From Bacillus horti (GTDB lineage Bacteria > Bacillota > Bacilli > Caldalkalibacillales > JCM-10596): 64,000 nucleotides of DNA. The stretch is from contig NZ_JAUSTY010000010.1 of the NCBI RefSeq assembly GCF_030813115.1, forward strand, positions 62,001 to 126,000, read 5' to 3'. This document shows, in pieces, positions 35,480 to 45,420 of this stretch (the first letter of the stretch is position 1; each line of letters starts with the position of its first letter). The translations under genes were made by a program, and so were the position numbers. Under the pieces are notes generated by a model. That model saw nothing but the letters and a program-made list of their open reading frames with translations. It had not been told where the DNA came from and did no database searches.

Positions 35480-37374
35480 GAGGCTGTCTACAAATTGTAG
35501 ATAAAAATTGTTTTCTCTGATGTTCTATGATTATTTGGGAGAATTTGCACTGAAATTCGTGGGAAACACATGGTAGGGGTAACGGTGATTGTGGTTGTTT
35601 TACGTCGCCATCTGACGGCGAGTAAACCCAGGCTTCGGGGCGAATAAGCTCCTTATCATGTGTTTGGCATTGACGACAATGGCAGACAGATAGCTCTTCA
35701 CGGACAAGGCCCCTTTGCTCCTTGTCCGTGGCTTTCCTAAGCCCGTGTCATTTTTAAGTTCCTGATTCTTCCGCTCGACGATTAGTCGTTGCCGAAAGTC
35801 TGCCTTTCCTTCCTCTGTCTCATTGTAGGACCTAGCTTTTCATACAGCACCTGGAAATCACTTCGAAACACACGCCTTGCATCCTTGGACGTGGTGCACG
35901 CTTCACGCAGACCGCAGGTCTGACAGTCCCTGTTGGCAAAATAATATTGCCATCCTTCCTTTTGCGAAATGCGTCGTTTTTGTTGACTGATCTGCCCTCC
36001 CGGGCAGAGATAGTGATCTTCTTCTGGGTCATATTGAAACTCGGAGGCATCATAGAGTTGAGTGGGATTGTTTGCCGGAGGCACAGGGGCCACGACAGAA
36101 ATTCCCCCTTGAGCCAATTGAGCACGTTGCTTCCCATGACCATACAGCGCATCCCCCAACACGGCCGTTGGAGTCTGGTACAAGAAACCCTGCACATCAC
36201 GAATCATCGGAATCATCGCTTCTCGGTCATGCTCGTTGGCAGGGATGACAGCCATATTTAAGATCACACCACTTGCGGTACACAAGTTTTGCACTTTGTA
36301 GCCTTTGATGACCGTCGACTTGTTTTTCTTACCGACCCGAGCGTCCGGGTCGATAGTGCTCATCACCCGATCTTTAGGACGCTGGGCACGAGGGATTTTC
36401 TCGAATGTCACCTCATCGTCAGTCTCCCTATTCTTGATGTCCGAGGCATGGTCTGAAGGATCATCATCAGGTGGCAGCAGGCGACTGTTTTGCTCTAGGA
36501 TTTGTAGCAAGGTTTGTTGCAGCTGTTCTGACGTGCGGCGCGTGCCTTCTTTGAGCTCTTGAACAAACAGAGTGTGGGCCTCCTCCAGTTGAAACCACTG
36601 GAGCAGGCCGTAGGCCTGGGCAACGAGCTTACTAAACGCCAACATCGCTTCGGCATCCGAAGCATTTCGAGGGAACCGCGTGTACATGGTGTCAGAAACA
36701 ACGGAGGAACAGGCGAACTGGTAGAACCCGCGGTGACTACGTTTGAGATGCTGGAAAATACTAATCATTGCTTGTTGAATCAAGCGGTAAGCACTGGGTT
36801 GAGCCCAAGGCACGTTAGCGGCGAAAGAATCGATGATCCACTGTTCGTTGTGGTCGCCCCACAAACCATGACAACGCATTTGAGCCAGGATGTAAAAGTG
36901 GCAGGCTTTGAACATGGTGGCTCCCATGCGTGAGCGATCCAGCCCGATCGTGCTATGATCAAAACCAAAGAAGTCAACTGGCAAACCCAAGAAGCGCTTG
37001 ATGAACAAGTCACTCATGATCTTCTCCTCAGTTTGCCGGTCAGATAGGTCGCTATAGGTTTGGACCAAATGGACTTTGAGTTTCAGGGAAGGTGCATAGG
37101 GTCGTTGACCCTTAGGGCTGTAAAGAACCGAGCACAGTTCATCAGCAAAAGTAAAATCGATCTTCTTCTCCAGAAGGCTCCAAAACGGATGCTCAGGCAA
37201 TTTGGAATAGACCATCATATCTGCAAACGAAATCTGCTCAAATTCTTTGTATCGGACACGATTCTTCATAGCAAAAACCCCCAGCACTTAGTATACCTCT
37301 AGTATACTTGATGCTTAGGGGGCAGTTCGAGACGTTTTGAAATTTTAATTCATACACAGTTAATCGACAGCCTC
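35480..37374 (-). mobile_element. IS1182-family insertion sequence
   Basis: The element is bounded by imperfect terminal inverted repeats. Both ends begin GAGGCTGTC (35480-35488 on the plus strand, 37366-37374 as its complement), and about 18 of the first 26 bases match when the ends are aligned. It encodes one transposase on the minus strand. The base composition is visibly more GC-rich than the surroundings. I find no convincing target duplication at the flanks (AGAT and TTAT). Confidence 0.8.
35600..37269 (-). pseudogene. IS1182-family transposase, frameshifted near the C-terminus
   Basis: The main frame runs from ATG 37269 (or GTG 37287) to a stop at 35782, with IS1182 hallmarks: SFADMMVYSKLP, a DDE-type Asp in WIIDSF, Asp in VLGDALYGHGKQ and a cysteine region (CQTCGLREACTT). 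Near 35836 a one-base loss shifts the frame. The correct continuation in the other frame reads RSYNETEEGKADFRQR, then LIVERKNQELKN and ends at TAA 35600-35602. The catalytic Glu (VERKN) lies beyond the shift, so the truncated product should be inactive. An intact gene would encode about 556 residues. A perfect 11-bp inverted repeat (35699-35709, 35720-35730) sits inside the coding region. Confidence 0.85.
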
Positions 37375-37521
37375 TTATATGACCGTTACAGATGGGGATT
37401 AGTTGGAGACGCAGAGAAAACAGAGAAAGCTGTCCCTAAGCAGAGTATTTTTTCAGCCTATACTTTGCATCAATTTCTTAGATAGACAGCTTCAAATAAT
37501 AGCTTCAAATAAGAGATTCCT

Positions 37522-39315
37522 TTACTTTCTTGGAATTATAGGAAGTACAACGGCAGACGTATAAGTAGAATCGTGATAAATCGTCTGTTTAGCTTTAACC
37601 ATGGTAGATGATTGAGCTAAATCTTCCCCTGTATTAAGGTTGCGATCGTACTTAGGAAAAGCACTTGAGGCAATCTCAATCCTGATTTGATGCCCTTTTT
37701 TAAACACATGACACGTATTCCAGCAATCTACTTCATAGGAGTAGATTTTATTTGGTTCAATTAGCTTAGGTTTAGCCATTCCCTCTCTAAATCGGGCACG
37801 CACCATGCCGTCCGTTAATCGTTGAACATATCCACTGGGCCAAACATCTAATAGCTTAACCATAAAATCAGTATCTTTAGCTGTAGAAGAAGCGAATAGC
37901 TCCATTTTAATCGGACCTGTTACTTCAACATCCTCCTCTAAAACGTCTGTGGTATAGACAAGCACATCATCTCTTCTTTCAATGGCTGAATAATCGTCTG
38001 GTCCACCAATTTGAGAGGACACCATATCAGTAATAAAGGGTACTGGATTAGCAGGATCATACGTGTACTGATCAAAGCTTTTCCCCTTATCAGAAGATGG
38101 GCTAATATTCGTATCAAAGCTACTTGAAAAATGATTTTTATCCTGTGCCACAGAAGCATCCGTATGGATAACGCTAGGGACAGTTGTAGATAGCTTGCCA
38201 TCACCAAATCGGCTATTAGCGCTACCTTCACTATGAATATAGTATTTTGTCCACTGTGTTTGAGGGAGAGGCCAATCCTCTTCATCTCTCCATTCATTAT
38301 CCCCCATGACGAATAATCGTACGGGAGCCTCATCAACGATACCATTATTCTCTTGCTTCAGCCAGTGATTAAACCACCTTAGCTGATACCCTTTTAGGTC
38401 AATTAAGGCATCTGGACCAAAATCTAAGTCACCGATTTTTGCTGATGTATTTATTTGGTGAGTCCACGGTCCCATTAATAGCTTTTGATTGTTTCTGGCG
38501 TGTTCGCTAGCCCCTTGAGTACGCATCCCATAATAGTTTAATGGGGTTCCAACCTGCTCATCATCATACCAGCCTGAAATGTGCAACGCGGGTAGGTTAA
38601 TCCTATCAAATTGATTCTGATAGCTTATTTCCTTCCACCACTCATCGAGATACGTATGGGAAAGCTCCTCTCGCCAGTGCTTAAACGATTTCCCTGTTAG
38701 CTCATCCATCGTCATGAGCGGGAGGTGGCTATAGATTCTCTCCCAATCTACTACATCTACATTTTGCATCACTCGTCCGCCAACCATATACAGCCAGCAT
38801 AAATGGTGTGGTGTCGGTACACCAGTTGGCCATTCCACAAAAGGATCGGATGGGGTTACGACAGATATCATTGTCTTAAGATGTGGCGGCTTTTGTAAAG
38901 CAGTCAGCCATTGGATACGTCCTAGATAGGAGCCACCTAACGTACCTACTGCTCCTGTACACCAGTCCTGCTCGGCAGCCCATTCGATACAATCATACCC
39001 ATCCTTTCCTTCACTACGATAAGGGATAAATTCGCCATCTGAATCTCCACGCCCGCGCACATCCTGATAGAGCACGACGTAGCCACGGGCAGCAAAATAT
39101 GTACCCATTTCATGAATAACCCTACTTGTTTTGCCATATGGAGTACGAACAACAATAGCTGGATATTCTCCGCTTAACTTAGGTCGATACACATCTGTTG
39201 ATAGAGTCAGCCCATCTCTCATAGGTACTCTAACATCTCTTAGAATCATGACCTCTAGCAAACTATCTGTAGTTTGTTTGGTTAGCTTGTGCTTCTGATC
39301 TAAAGTATCACTCAT
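37522..39315 (-). CDS. CocE/NonD family hydrolase (X-Pro dipeptidyl-peptidase-like)
   Basis: A 597-residue protein of the S15/CocE family. The N-terminal alpha/beta-hydrolase domain has RTPYGKTSR, the DVRGRGDSDGEF stretch and the nucleophile in GGSYLGRIQW; a later LLMGPWTHQ carries the probable catalytic His. The C-terminal half is the jelly-roll domain (DFMVKLLDVWPSG, FKKGHQIRIEIASSAFPKYDRN). Members cleave acyl bonds such as esters, glutaryl amides or X-Pro peptides. There is no signal peptide. Start 39315 is 9 bases after AAAGGAG; ATG 39324 directly abuts that site. Confidence 0.88.
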   Translation of the reverse strand: MSDTLDQKHKLTKQTTDSLLEVMILRDVRVPMRDGLTLSTDVYRPKLSGEYPAIVVRTPYGKTSRVIHEMGTYFAARGYVVLYQDVRGRGDSDGEFIPYRSEGKDGYDCIEWAAEQDWCTGAVGTLGGSYLGRIQWLTALQKPPHLKTMISVVTPSDPFVEWPTGVPTPHHLCWLYMVGGRVMQNVDVVDWERIYSHLPLMTMDELTGKSFKHWREELSHTYLDEWWKEISYQNQFDRINLPALHISGWYDDEQVGTPLNYYGMRTQGASEHARNNQKLLMGPWTHQINTSAKIGDLDFGPDALIDLKGYQLRWFNHWLKQENNGIVDEAPVRLFVMGDNEWRDEEDWPLPQTQWTKYYIHSEGSANSRFGDGKLSTTVPSVIHTDASVAQDKNHFSSSFDTNISPSSDKGKSFDQYTYDPANPVPFITDMVSSQIGGPDDYSAIERRDDVLVYTTDVLEEDVEVTGPIKMELFASSTAKDTDFMVKLLDVWPSGYVQRLTDGMVRARFREGMAKPKLIEPNKIYSYEVDCWNTCHVFKKGHQIRIEIASSAFPKYDRNLNTGEDLAQSSTMVKAKQTIYHDSTYTSAVVLPIIPRK

Positions 39316-39410
39316 AAAAGACATCTCCTTTTGAATTAATCGTAGACTATGATCAGCTTTGTGTTATCTCATAAATACAAGCACATGTAGAATTATAGAC
39401 CATAGACTTT

Positions 39411-39941
39411 TTATTCCGAAGCTTTTTGAGCTGCTTCCTCCGCCCTAAATTTTTTACCATTTTCTACGTAAACCTGTGACGCTTCTTTGATCATGGCTAA
39501 ATCCTTTTCTGTAACCTCTCTTACTATCTTCCCCGGGCTTCCCATCACAAAGGAGTTTGGCGGAATTTTTTTACCTGGTGGTATTAAGGTATGAGCTGCG
39601 ATCAAACAATTTTCTCCTATTTCAACATCATCTAAAAGAATAGAGCCCATGCCAATTAAGCAGTTATTCCCGATTCTACAGCCATGAACAATAACATTAT
39701 GTCCAACCGTTACGTCATTACCAATCATTAAAGGATATCCTGCGTATAAATGACAAGTACTATTATCTTGGATATTTGATCTTTGCCCAATTCGGATGGC
39801 CCCTTCATCTCCCCTTAAGACGGCATTAAACCAAATACTAGAATCTGCGGCTATATGCACGTCTCCAATTATTCTAGATCCGGGTGCTAGATATACGCTT
39901 GAATGAATGCTAGGATTTTTACCTTGAATAGAGTAAATCAT
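39411..39941 (-). CDS. Gamma-carbonic-anhydrase-like hexapeptide-repeat protein
   Basis: A 176-residue left-handed beta-helix protein. Hexapeptide repeats run from about residue 10 to 130. The metal ligands expected for gamma carbonic anhydrase are seen as His in STCHLYAG and the pair in VTVGHNVIVHGC. Such YrdA/PaaY-like proteins bind zinc or iron and are variously carbonic anhydrases or thioesterases. It lies divergently from dapH, another hexapeptide protein, with about 160 bases between them. It is not close to the phenylacetate genes. Confidence 0.85.
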   Translation of the reverse strand: MIYSIQGKNPSIHSSVYLAPGSRIIGDVHIAADSSIWFNAVLRGDEGAIRIGQRSNIQDNSTCHLYAGYPLMIGNDVTVGHNVIVHGCRIGNNCLIGMGSILLDDVEIGENCLIAAHTLIPPGKKIPPNSFVMGSPGKIVREVTEKDLAMIKEASQVYVENGKKFRAEEAAQKASE

Positions 39942-40102
39942 TATGTCACCTTCTCCTTCATAATCTCATTCCTATGTTACTTCTAGGTCGTGTTATTCAT
40001 TTCCTGTCGGTGTATTGGTTTTATGATTTTGTATTTTCGTGTGCGCCTGTTATAATGAGGCTTAGGATGTTTTAAAACTCGTAGCTCAGGAGGAATTGAA
40101 TA

Positions 40103-40822
40103 ATGAAAATGATGGATGCAAACGAAATTATTTCTTTTATCCAAAACAGTGTAAAAAAGACACCTGTAAAGGTACATATAAAAGGAAAGCTTGACGGAAT
40201 TCACTTTGGTGATGAGACAAAAAGCTTTATTACTGGAGATACTGGAGTATTATTCGGTGAGTGGAAGGATATTGAGGCAGCAATCAAAGAAAATCAAGAT
40301 AAAATTGAGGACTACGTCGTAGAGAACGATCGCCGTAACTCAGCGATTCCTTTGTTAGACATGAAGCATATTCATGCACGTATTGAACCAGGTGCTTTTA
40401 TTAGGGAGCAGGTCGAAATTGGAAATAACGCTGTTATTATGATGGGTGCAAGCATCAACATTGGAGCGGTCATTGGAGAAGGTACGATGATTGACATGAA
40501 CGCCGTTGTTGGTGGACGTGGAACGATCGGTAAAAATTGTCACATTGGAGCGGGAGCCGTAATCGCTGGAGTGATTGAGCCGCCATCTGCTACACCTGTT
40601 ATTGTAGAGGATGACGTTGTGGTTGGAGCTAACGCTGTTATTTTAGAGGGAGTTCGCGTAGGAAAAGGCTCTGTAGTAGCTGCTGGAGCTATTGTTATCG
40701 AAGATGTACCTGAAAATGTGGTTGTGGCTGGAACACCAGCTAGAATCATTAAAACAATCGACGAGAAAACAAAATCTAAAACAGAGATTAAGCACGAGCT
40801 TCGTCAGCTGAATGCTGAGTAA
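40103..40822 (+). CDS. dapH: Tetrahydrodipicolinate N-acetyltransferase
   Basis: DapH (DapD in older Bacillus naming) acetylates 2,3,4,5-tetrahydrodipicolinate in the acetylase branch of lysine and diaminopimelate synthesis. The 239-residue protein has an N-terminal helical domain (about 1-80) and a hexapeptide beta-helix with [40 protein letters not shown] and [20 protein letters not shown]. The ATG follows CAGGAGGAATTGA. The next two genes carry out later steps of the same branch. Confidence 0.93.
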   Translation: MKMMDANEIISFIQNSVKKTPVKVHIKGKLDGIHFGDETKSFITGDTGVLFGEWKDIEAAIKENQDKIEDYVVENDRRNSAIPLLDMKHIHARIEPGAFIREQVEIGNNAVIMMGASINIGAVIGEGTMIDMNAVVGGRGTIGKNCHIGAGAVIAGVIEPPSATPVIVEDDVVVGANAVILEGVRVGKGSVVAAGAIVIEDVPENVVVAGTPARIIKTIDEKTKSKTEIKHELRQLNAE

Positions 40823-40846
40823 TCGCTTAGTCTGATAGAGTGGGAT

Positions 40847-40905
40847 AAGTCCATTCAACCAGAGTGCGGAAGGTTAGCGTCTGTTGTTGAGTGGGCTTTT
40901 ATCTA
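40847..40905 (+). terminator. Hairpin between dapH and dapL, terminator or attenuator
   Basis: AAGTCCATTCAAC at 40847-40859 pairs over 13 bp (two G-U pairs) with GTTGAGTGGGCTT at 40886-40898, followed by TTATCTATTTAATT. The loop is 26 bases. It may partly end transcription between the two genes. Confidence 0.5.
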
Positions 40906-40930
40906 TTTAATTTAGAAAGGAGCTTAGCTC

Positions 40931-42058
40931 ATGAATCCATTTGTCCAAATACGTAGGGAGCTTCACCAAATACCTGAGCTTGGCTTTGAAGAACATAAAA
41001 CACAGGCTTACTTACTTAGCTATATCCAAGGCTTACCACAGGAGAATATTGAAATACAGACATGGAGAACTGGAATATTAGTTAGAGTAAAAGGAAGGAA
41101 TCCCCAAAAAACAATTGCGTATCGAGCAGATATGGACGGACTTCCTATTGAAGAGGAAACCAGCTACTCGTTTGCTTCTAAGCATCCGGGGATGATGCAT
41201 GCGTGTGGTCATGATCTACATATGGCGATTGGATTGGGGCTTCTGACACACTTTGCCCACAGTCCAGTGGATGATCATCTGCTTTTCATCTTTCAGCCAG
41301 CAGAGGAGGGGCCCGGAGGAGCGCAGCCAATGCTTGAGAGTGAAGAACTATGTGCCTGGAAGCCTGACATGATTCTTGCTTTACACATTGCACCTCAATA
41401 CCCTGTTGGAACGATAGCCACTAGAGAAGCTGTGTTTTTTGCCAATACTTCTGAGCTTTTTGTAGACTTTAAGGGTAAAGGCGGACATGCTGCTTATCCA
41501 CACTTAACACATGACATGGTAGTAGCCGCTAGTCATTTTGTGACCCAGCTACAGAGTATTGTAGCACGCAATATTAACCCGCTAGATTCTGCTGTCGTGA
41601 CCGTTGGAAAAATTGAGAGTGGGACAAAACAGAATATTATAGCTGAGAAAGCTAGGGTTGAAGGGACAATTCGCACACTATCTATGGAGTCAATGGCTGT
41701 GGTTAAAGAGCGGATTGAGGCCTTAGTGAAGGGAATAGAGACGGGGTTTCAATGTGAAGCGGAGATTGATTACGGCTGTAACTACTGTCAGGTGTACAAT
41801 GATGTACCTTTGACACGCGAATTTATGGACTATGTTGAGAAAAACCATGCGAAAATCCAGCTATTAACCTGTCCAGAAACAATGGCCGGGGAGGATTTTG
41901 GCTACTTCCTGCGAGATATACCAGGCTTTATGTTCTGGCTAGGAGTGGATACACCGTACGGGCTTCATCATTCGAAGCTAGAGCCCCAAGAAGAAGCGAT
42001 AGAATCTGCCCTTCAAGTGATGACGAATTACTTGGAGTGGAAAGGGACAAGGGAGTAG
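40931..42058 (+). CDS. dapL: N-acetyldiaminopimelate deacetylase
   Basis: A 375-residue M20-family metallo-deacetylase (YkuR type). The metal-binding and catalytic segments are [27 protein letters not shown] and [10 protein letters not shown], with the dimerisation domain in between ([16 protein letters not shown]). It removes acetate from N-acetyl-LL-diaminopimelate. The ATG follows AAAGGAGCTTAGCTC. Its 3' end is followed within 5 bases by patA. Confidence 0.92.
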   Translation: MNPFVQIRRELHQIPELGFEEHKTQAYLLSYIQGLPQENIEIQTWRTGILVRVKGRNPQKTIAYRADMDGLPIEEETSYSFASKHPGMMHACGHDLHMAIGLGLLTHFAHSPVDDHLLFIFQPAEEGPGGAQPMLESEELCAWKPDMILALHIAPQYPVGTIATREAVFFANTSELFVDFKGKGGHAAYPHLTHDMVVAASHFVTQLQSIVARNINPLDSAVVTVGKIESGTKQNIIAEKARVEGTIRTLSMESMAVVKERIEALVKGIETGFQCEAEIDYGCNYCQVYNDVPLTREFMDYVEKNHAKIQLLTCPETMAGEDFGYFLRDIPGFMFWLGVDTPYGLHHSKLEPQEEAIESALQVMTNYLEWKGTRE

Positions 42059-42063
42059 ATAAT

Positions 42064-43236
42064 ATGGAGCACTTGATAAACCCACTTGTTAAAGATATTG
42101 AAATCTCGGGGATACGTAAATTTTTTACACTCGTCTCTAACTATCCTGATGCCATTCAACTGACAATTGGTCAACCAGATTTTCCAACACCTGAGCCTAT
42201 TAAAGAGGCAGGGAAGCTTGCGATTGATCAGAATCGAACAACGTATACACCAAATGCAGGTCTTCCTGAGCTTAGAAGAGCGGCTTCTGATTTTTTACAG
42301 CAAAAGTATGGGCTACAATATGATCCAAATACAGAGGTCATTACTACTGTTGGGGCTAGTCAAGCGATTGATATTACACTTCGGACGATCCTTGAACCGG
42401 GAGTGGAAGTCATTTTACCGGGTCCTGTCTATCCGGGATATGAACCAATTATTAAGCTTTGTGGAGCGATACCAGTTTATGTTGATACAACAGATACTGA
42501 TTTCAAGCTTACCCCTGAAAGACTAGCGGCAAAAATTTCGGATAAAACGCGCTGTGTCATTTTACCTTACCCTTCAAATCCTACAGGTTGTGTGTTATCG
42601 GCAGATGAGATTAAAGGGCTAGCTGAAGTACTCAGTAAACATGAGATTTTTGTCATTTCAGATGAAATTTATAGTGAACTAGTTTATGGACAACAGCACC
42701 ATTCTATTGCCTTGCTTCCAAAGCTTAGAGAAAAGGCGATTGTCATAAATGGTCTATCTAAATCACACTCCATGACGGGCTGGCGCTTGGGATTCGCCTT
42801 TGCTCCTGCCTATTTAGCTAAGGAAATGCTTAAGGTACATCAATACAACGTTAGCTGTGCCAATTCCATTACTCAATATGCAGCGATAGAAGCGCTGACT
42901 AATGGAAAAGATGATGCCCACGAAATGAGAGAGGTTTATGAAGAAAGGCTTGCTTATGTCCACGAGCGCTTAGTGAATATGGGGATTGATGTAGTTAAGC
43001 CTCAAGGAGCTTTTTATCTCTTTCCTTCCATCCAGAAATTTGGTTTGTCCTCTAACGAGTTTGCTTTACAGCTTTTAGAGCAGGAAGGACTTGCGGTTGT
43101 GCCAGGAGATGCTTTCTCAAGCTATGGTGAGGGATATATTCGCTTGTCCTATGCGTACGGGATGGACGTATTAGAAGATGGTTGTAATCGCTTGGAGCGT
43201 TTTGTGAAGAAACTATGTAAAGAAAATAAAGCATAA
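42064..43236 (+). CDS. patA: N-acetyl-LL-diaminopimelate aminotransferase
   Basis: A 390-residue class I/II PLP aminotransferase. The Schiff-base lysine lies in VINGLSKSHSMTGWRLGF, with the YPSNPTGCVLS and SDEIYSELVYG segments. The order dapH, dapL, patA gives acetylation, deacetylation and transamination genes together; PatA (YugH/PatA group) supplies the transaminase. ATG 42064 is 8 bases after AAGGGAG; GTG 42037 inside dapL also opens the frame but lacks a site. Confidence 0.88.
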   Translation: MEHLINPLVKDIEISGIRKFFTLVSNYPDAIQLTIGQPDFPTPEPIKEAGKLAIDQNRTTYTPNAGLPELRRAASDFLQQKYGLQYDPNTEVITTVGASQAIDITLRTILEPGVEVILPGPVYPGYEPIIKLCGAIPVYVDTTDTDFKLTPERLAAKISDKTRCVILPYPSNPTGCVLSADEIKGLAEVLSKHEIFVISDEIYSELVYGQQHHSIALLPKLREKAIVINGLSKSHSMTGWRLGFAFAPAYLAKEMLKVHQYNVSCANSITQYAAIEALTNGKDDAHEMREVYEERLAYVHERLVNMGIDVVKPQGAFYLFPSIQKFGLSSNEFALQLLEQEGLAVVPGDAFSSYGEGYIRLSYAYGMDVLEDGCNRLERFVKKLCKENKA

Positions 43237-43245
43237 AAAAAACAA

Positions 43246-43288
43246 GAAGGGCATTCTGTTCTGAACAATAGAGAACAAAATGCCCTTC
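43246..43288. terminator. Bidirectional terminator between patA and the anti-sigma gene
   Basis: A 17-bp stem (GAAGGGCATTCTGTTCT at 43246-43262 with 43272-43288, one mismatch) lies between convergent genes, with an A-rich run before it and T-rich sequence after. Confidence 0.8.
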
Positions 43289-43307
43289 AATGTTTAAGGC
43301 AAATAGG

Positions 43308-44594
43308 CTATGGAGAATGCACATCTCTTACTATGGCTACTTGATACAAGAAATCAAGAGCTACATTTGCCTTCTCCATAATCTCAGCTTTGGTACTATC
43401 TTCCGAATTATTTGTTATCGATTCTAGATTAAGATTTTCCAACACATTGATTTGAATTGACGACAGGTCACCGTCAAATAGGGTTTCACCATTTAAATGA
43501 ATGCTCGCCTCTTCAATTTGCTGGTCAAAGAACTGTTGATTTCCCCGCACATTGGCTCCTAAGCCATGAGCAAGTAATAGCTTTAAGCTCTCAGGCTGGA
43601 TGTTCATATTGGCTTCACTTGTTAAAAGCTCACCACTAAGCTCAATTTCTACTCTATTCCCATGCTGCTCAAATTTTTGCAGGGTAAGCATACTGAAGTC
43701 AGCAGCTGAGTTTATTAAATCTTCATGCTTACTTAGAAACAAGTCAAAAACTTCTTCTATTTCCGTATATGATGGATAGAACTGACTGAGAAAGATGCCT
43801 TTAGCTGTTCGTACAGGAAAATAGGAAGCTGTTCGATTGACCTCTTTATTATCCCAATTAAAATCTTCACCAAAAGAATAAAAGGGCTCTCCATCTCCAT
43901 ATACGGTATATCGTTCAACACTGTCGTTAAAGTAGCTTGCGTAGGTGGAAATATTGAAAAGTCCCATGGCCACTCCTGTTGAACCGCGAATATTGTTCAG
44001 GTCACTTTCAGAAAAATAGAGGTGCAAATGATTATCGACCATTTCAGAGCGTTGTAAGAGATGTCTACCGAGAGTAGGGGATAAATCATATTCTTCATAA
44101 AGCTGCTCACGAACTTGTTCATTCATCGAGAAATGAAGCATTTGCCGTGTCTCCTCATCTATATCTCTTATTTGAACAGGAATAAAATAACTGACGCTTC
44201 CATCAGTTAAACCGACTGTTCGATAATCTTCGGTTTCTGAATTAAGACCATAGTATTGTACCTCTGGTGCTTCTTCGATCTCAACATCTATTTCGGGCTC
44301 TAAGGGTAGCTGAGGAGCCTGTTGATCAACTGGATCTACCGTCCGATTCCCCTCCAAGTTTAATAGGTCTTCATGCATGACAATTCTATAGCCGATAAAA
44401 AGTAGTAAAAGAACAGCTACTACACCTGAAGAAGCTTTGGCAAATCTCAACACTTTCATTTTTCGATCTAGTTTGTTCATGTTGGCTATTAATCGATTTC
44501 CTGTGCGTTGCTTTTGTTCTTGATTCCAGACAATGTTTTGATCCAGCTCTCTAAATGGAGTGTCTTCCATTAAGGAATCAGACTGTTTTTTCAT
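43308..44594 (-). CDS. Anti-sigma factor-like membrane protein
   Basis: A 428-residue protein with a short cytoplasmic N-terminus, one membrane span at about 54-72 (VVAVLLLLFIGYRIV) and a large external domain of about 350 residues. Its gene overlaps the 3' end of an ECF sigma factor gene by 17 bases, the usual sigma/anti-sigma arrangement. The external part has beta-rich and charged sequence I do not recognise. The start at 44594 is 9 bases after GGGAGG; ATG 44600 is only 3 bases away. It probably holds the sigma factor inactive. Confidence 0.7.
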   Translation of the reverse strand: MKKQSDSLMEDTPFRELDQNIVWNQEQKQRTGNRLIANMNKLDRKMKVLRFAKASSGVVAVLLLLFIGYRIVMHEDLLNLEGNRTVDPVDQQAPQLPLEPEIDVEIEEAPEVQYYGLNSETEDYRTVGLTDGSVSYFIPVQIRDIDEETRQMLHFSMNEQVREQLYEEYDLSPTLGRHLLQRSEMVDNHLHLYFSESDLNNIRGSTGVAMGLFNISTYASYFNDSVERYTVYGDGEPFYSFGEDFNWDNKEVNRTASYFPVRTAKGIFLSQFYPSYTEIEEVFDLFLSKHEDLINSAADFSMLTLQKFEQHGNRVEIELSGELLTSEANMNIQPESLKLLLAHGLGANVRGNQQFFDQQIEEASIHLNGETLFDGDLSSIQINVLENLNLESITNNSEDSTKAEIMEKANVALDFLYQVAIVRDVHSP

Positions 44595-45102
44595 TGACAT
44601 AGCCCTCCCTCATAAGCTGTTTTTCTAAAGCAAGAATCGCTCTGGAAAGAGTCATTTTTACTTTGCTTTCAGACCAATGTAAGATTTCGGCTGTTTCTTT
44701 AGTAGAAAACCCTTTTATTTTCCGTAGGATAACGACTTCGCGATAGGATTCCTTCAACCTTTTAAGGGCGTCATACAGCTCTCTAGATTCCTCTTTAATT
44801 TGGACCACTTCCTCTGGTAATGGATTTGGGTCAATCAATTGAAGAATCGTTTTAATAAATAGGATTGGTTTACGCATGCGAAGTGCGTCAATGGTTACGT
44901 TATGGGCAATTTTATATAGCCATGTTTTTGGGCTTGAGTTTCTATTAAAAGAATCATGAAAACGATACGCCTTAATAAAGGTTTCGTGTGTCAAATCCTC
45001 AGCCTGTTGATAATCATGAGTCATCATTAAAATGAATTTAAAGATGGCATCGCTATATTCGTTATACCATTCTGTCACTTCTTCTTGTTTTCGTGCTGAC
45101 AA
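44578..45102 (-). CDS. ECF RNA polymerase sigma factor
   Basis: A 174-residue ECF sigma-70. Region 2 reads DAIFKFILMMTHDYQQAEDL with ETFIKAYRF, and region 4 is a helix-turn-helix (VVILRKIKGFSTKETAEILH, SESKVKMTLSRAI). The TTG start follows GGAAGGTGGG. I cannot name the group more precisely. It is cotranscribed with a membrane anti-sigma factor, so it probably responds to an envelope signal. Confidence 0.88.
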   Translation of the reverse strand: MSARKQEEVTEWYNEYSDAIFKFILMMTHDYQQAEDLTHETFIKAYRFHDSFNRNSSPKTWLYKIAHNVTIDALRMRKPILFIKTILQLIDPNPLPEEVVQIKEESRELYDALKRLKESYREVVILRKIKGFSTKETAEILHWSESKVKMTLSRAILALEKQLMREGYVNEKTV

Positions 45103-45226
45103 CTGCCCACCTTCCTTTCTGTTAGTGCTTCAATCAATAGACGGAGTGTCACGGCTTAACGTCACAGTTATATGAATGGAGTATTGAAATGTTTTGATTA
45201 GTAAATTAAGAATACTGAAGAGGAAG

Positions 45227-45360
45227 TAAGAAAAGCTTCTATCGAAGCCCCCTCGAAGAAGTCGTCTAGTTCATCATTAGAGGAAGCTTTTACATGCAGC
45301 CAGAATTTATAAAACTTGAAGAAATCATTGTATCAAATTTTATAAATTCTTAGACTGTAA
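45227..45360 (-). repeat. Structured repeat element, copy 1
   Basis: This 134-bp segment (read on the minus strand) is nearly identical to the plus-strand copy at 60928-61063, differing by seven transitions and one indel by my count. It folds into an 18-bp hairpin (45333-45350 with 45302-45319, 13-base loop), then the constant TGGCTGCATGT, then a second stem formed by AAAAGCTTC and GAAGCTTTT. It fills most of the 318-base gap between the sigma factor gene and a GNAT gene. Confidence 0.8.
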
Positions 45361-45414
45361 AAAAAAAGATAGGCACACGTTATGGCAATTAGAGTCCACA
45401 AAAGTGTGCCTATC
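45359..45414 (-). terminator. Terminator of the GNAT gene
   Basis: A perfect 11-bp stem, GATAGGCACAC at 45368-45378 with GTGTGCCTATC at 45404-45414, is followed on the minus strand by nine T residues (45359-45367). It ends the minus-strand gene at 45421. Confidence 0.8.
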
Positions 45415-45420
45415 GTTTTG

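Noticed and set aside
35476-37378. Target-site duplication of the insertion sequence
   Set aside because: The four-base flanks AGAT and TTAT do not match, so no duplication can be claimed.
37938-38345. Antisense-frame 135-codon reading frame within the CocE hydrolase gene
   Set aside because: It is a frame shadow of the S15/CocE gene on the same strand and shows no recognisable domain.
39411-39941. Hexapeptide protein as PaaY of the phenylacetate pathway
   Set aside because: It lies about 25 kb from the paa genes, next to dapH, and carries a general gamma-carbonic-anhydrase pattern.
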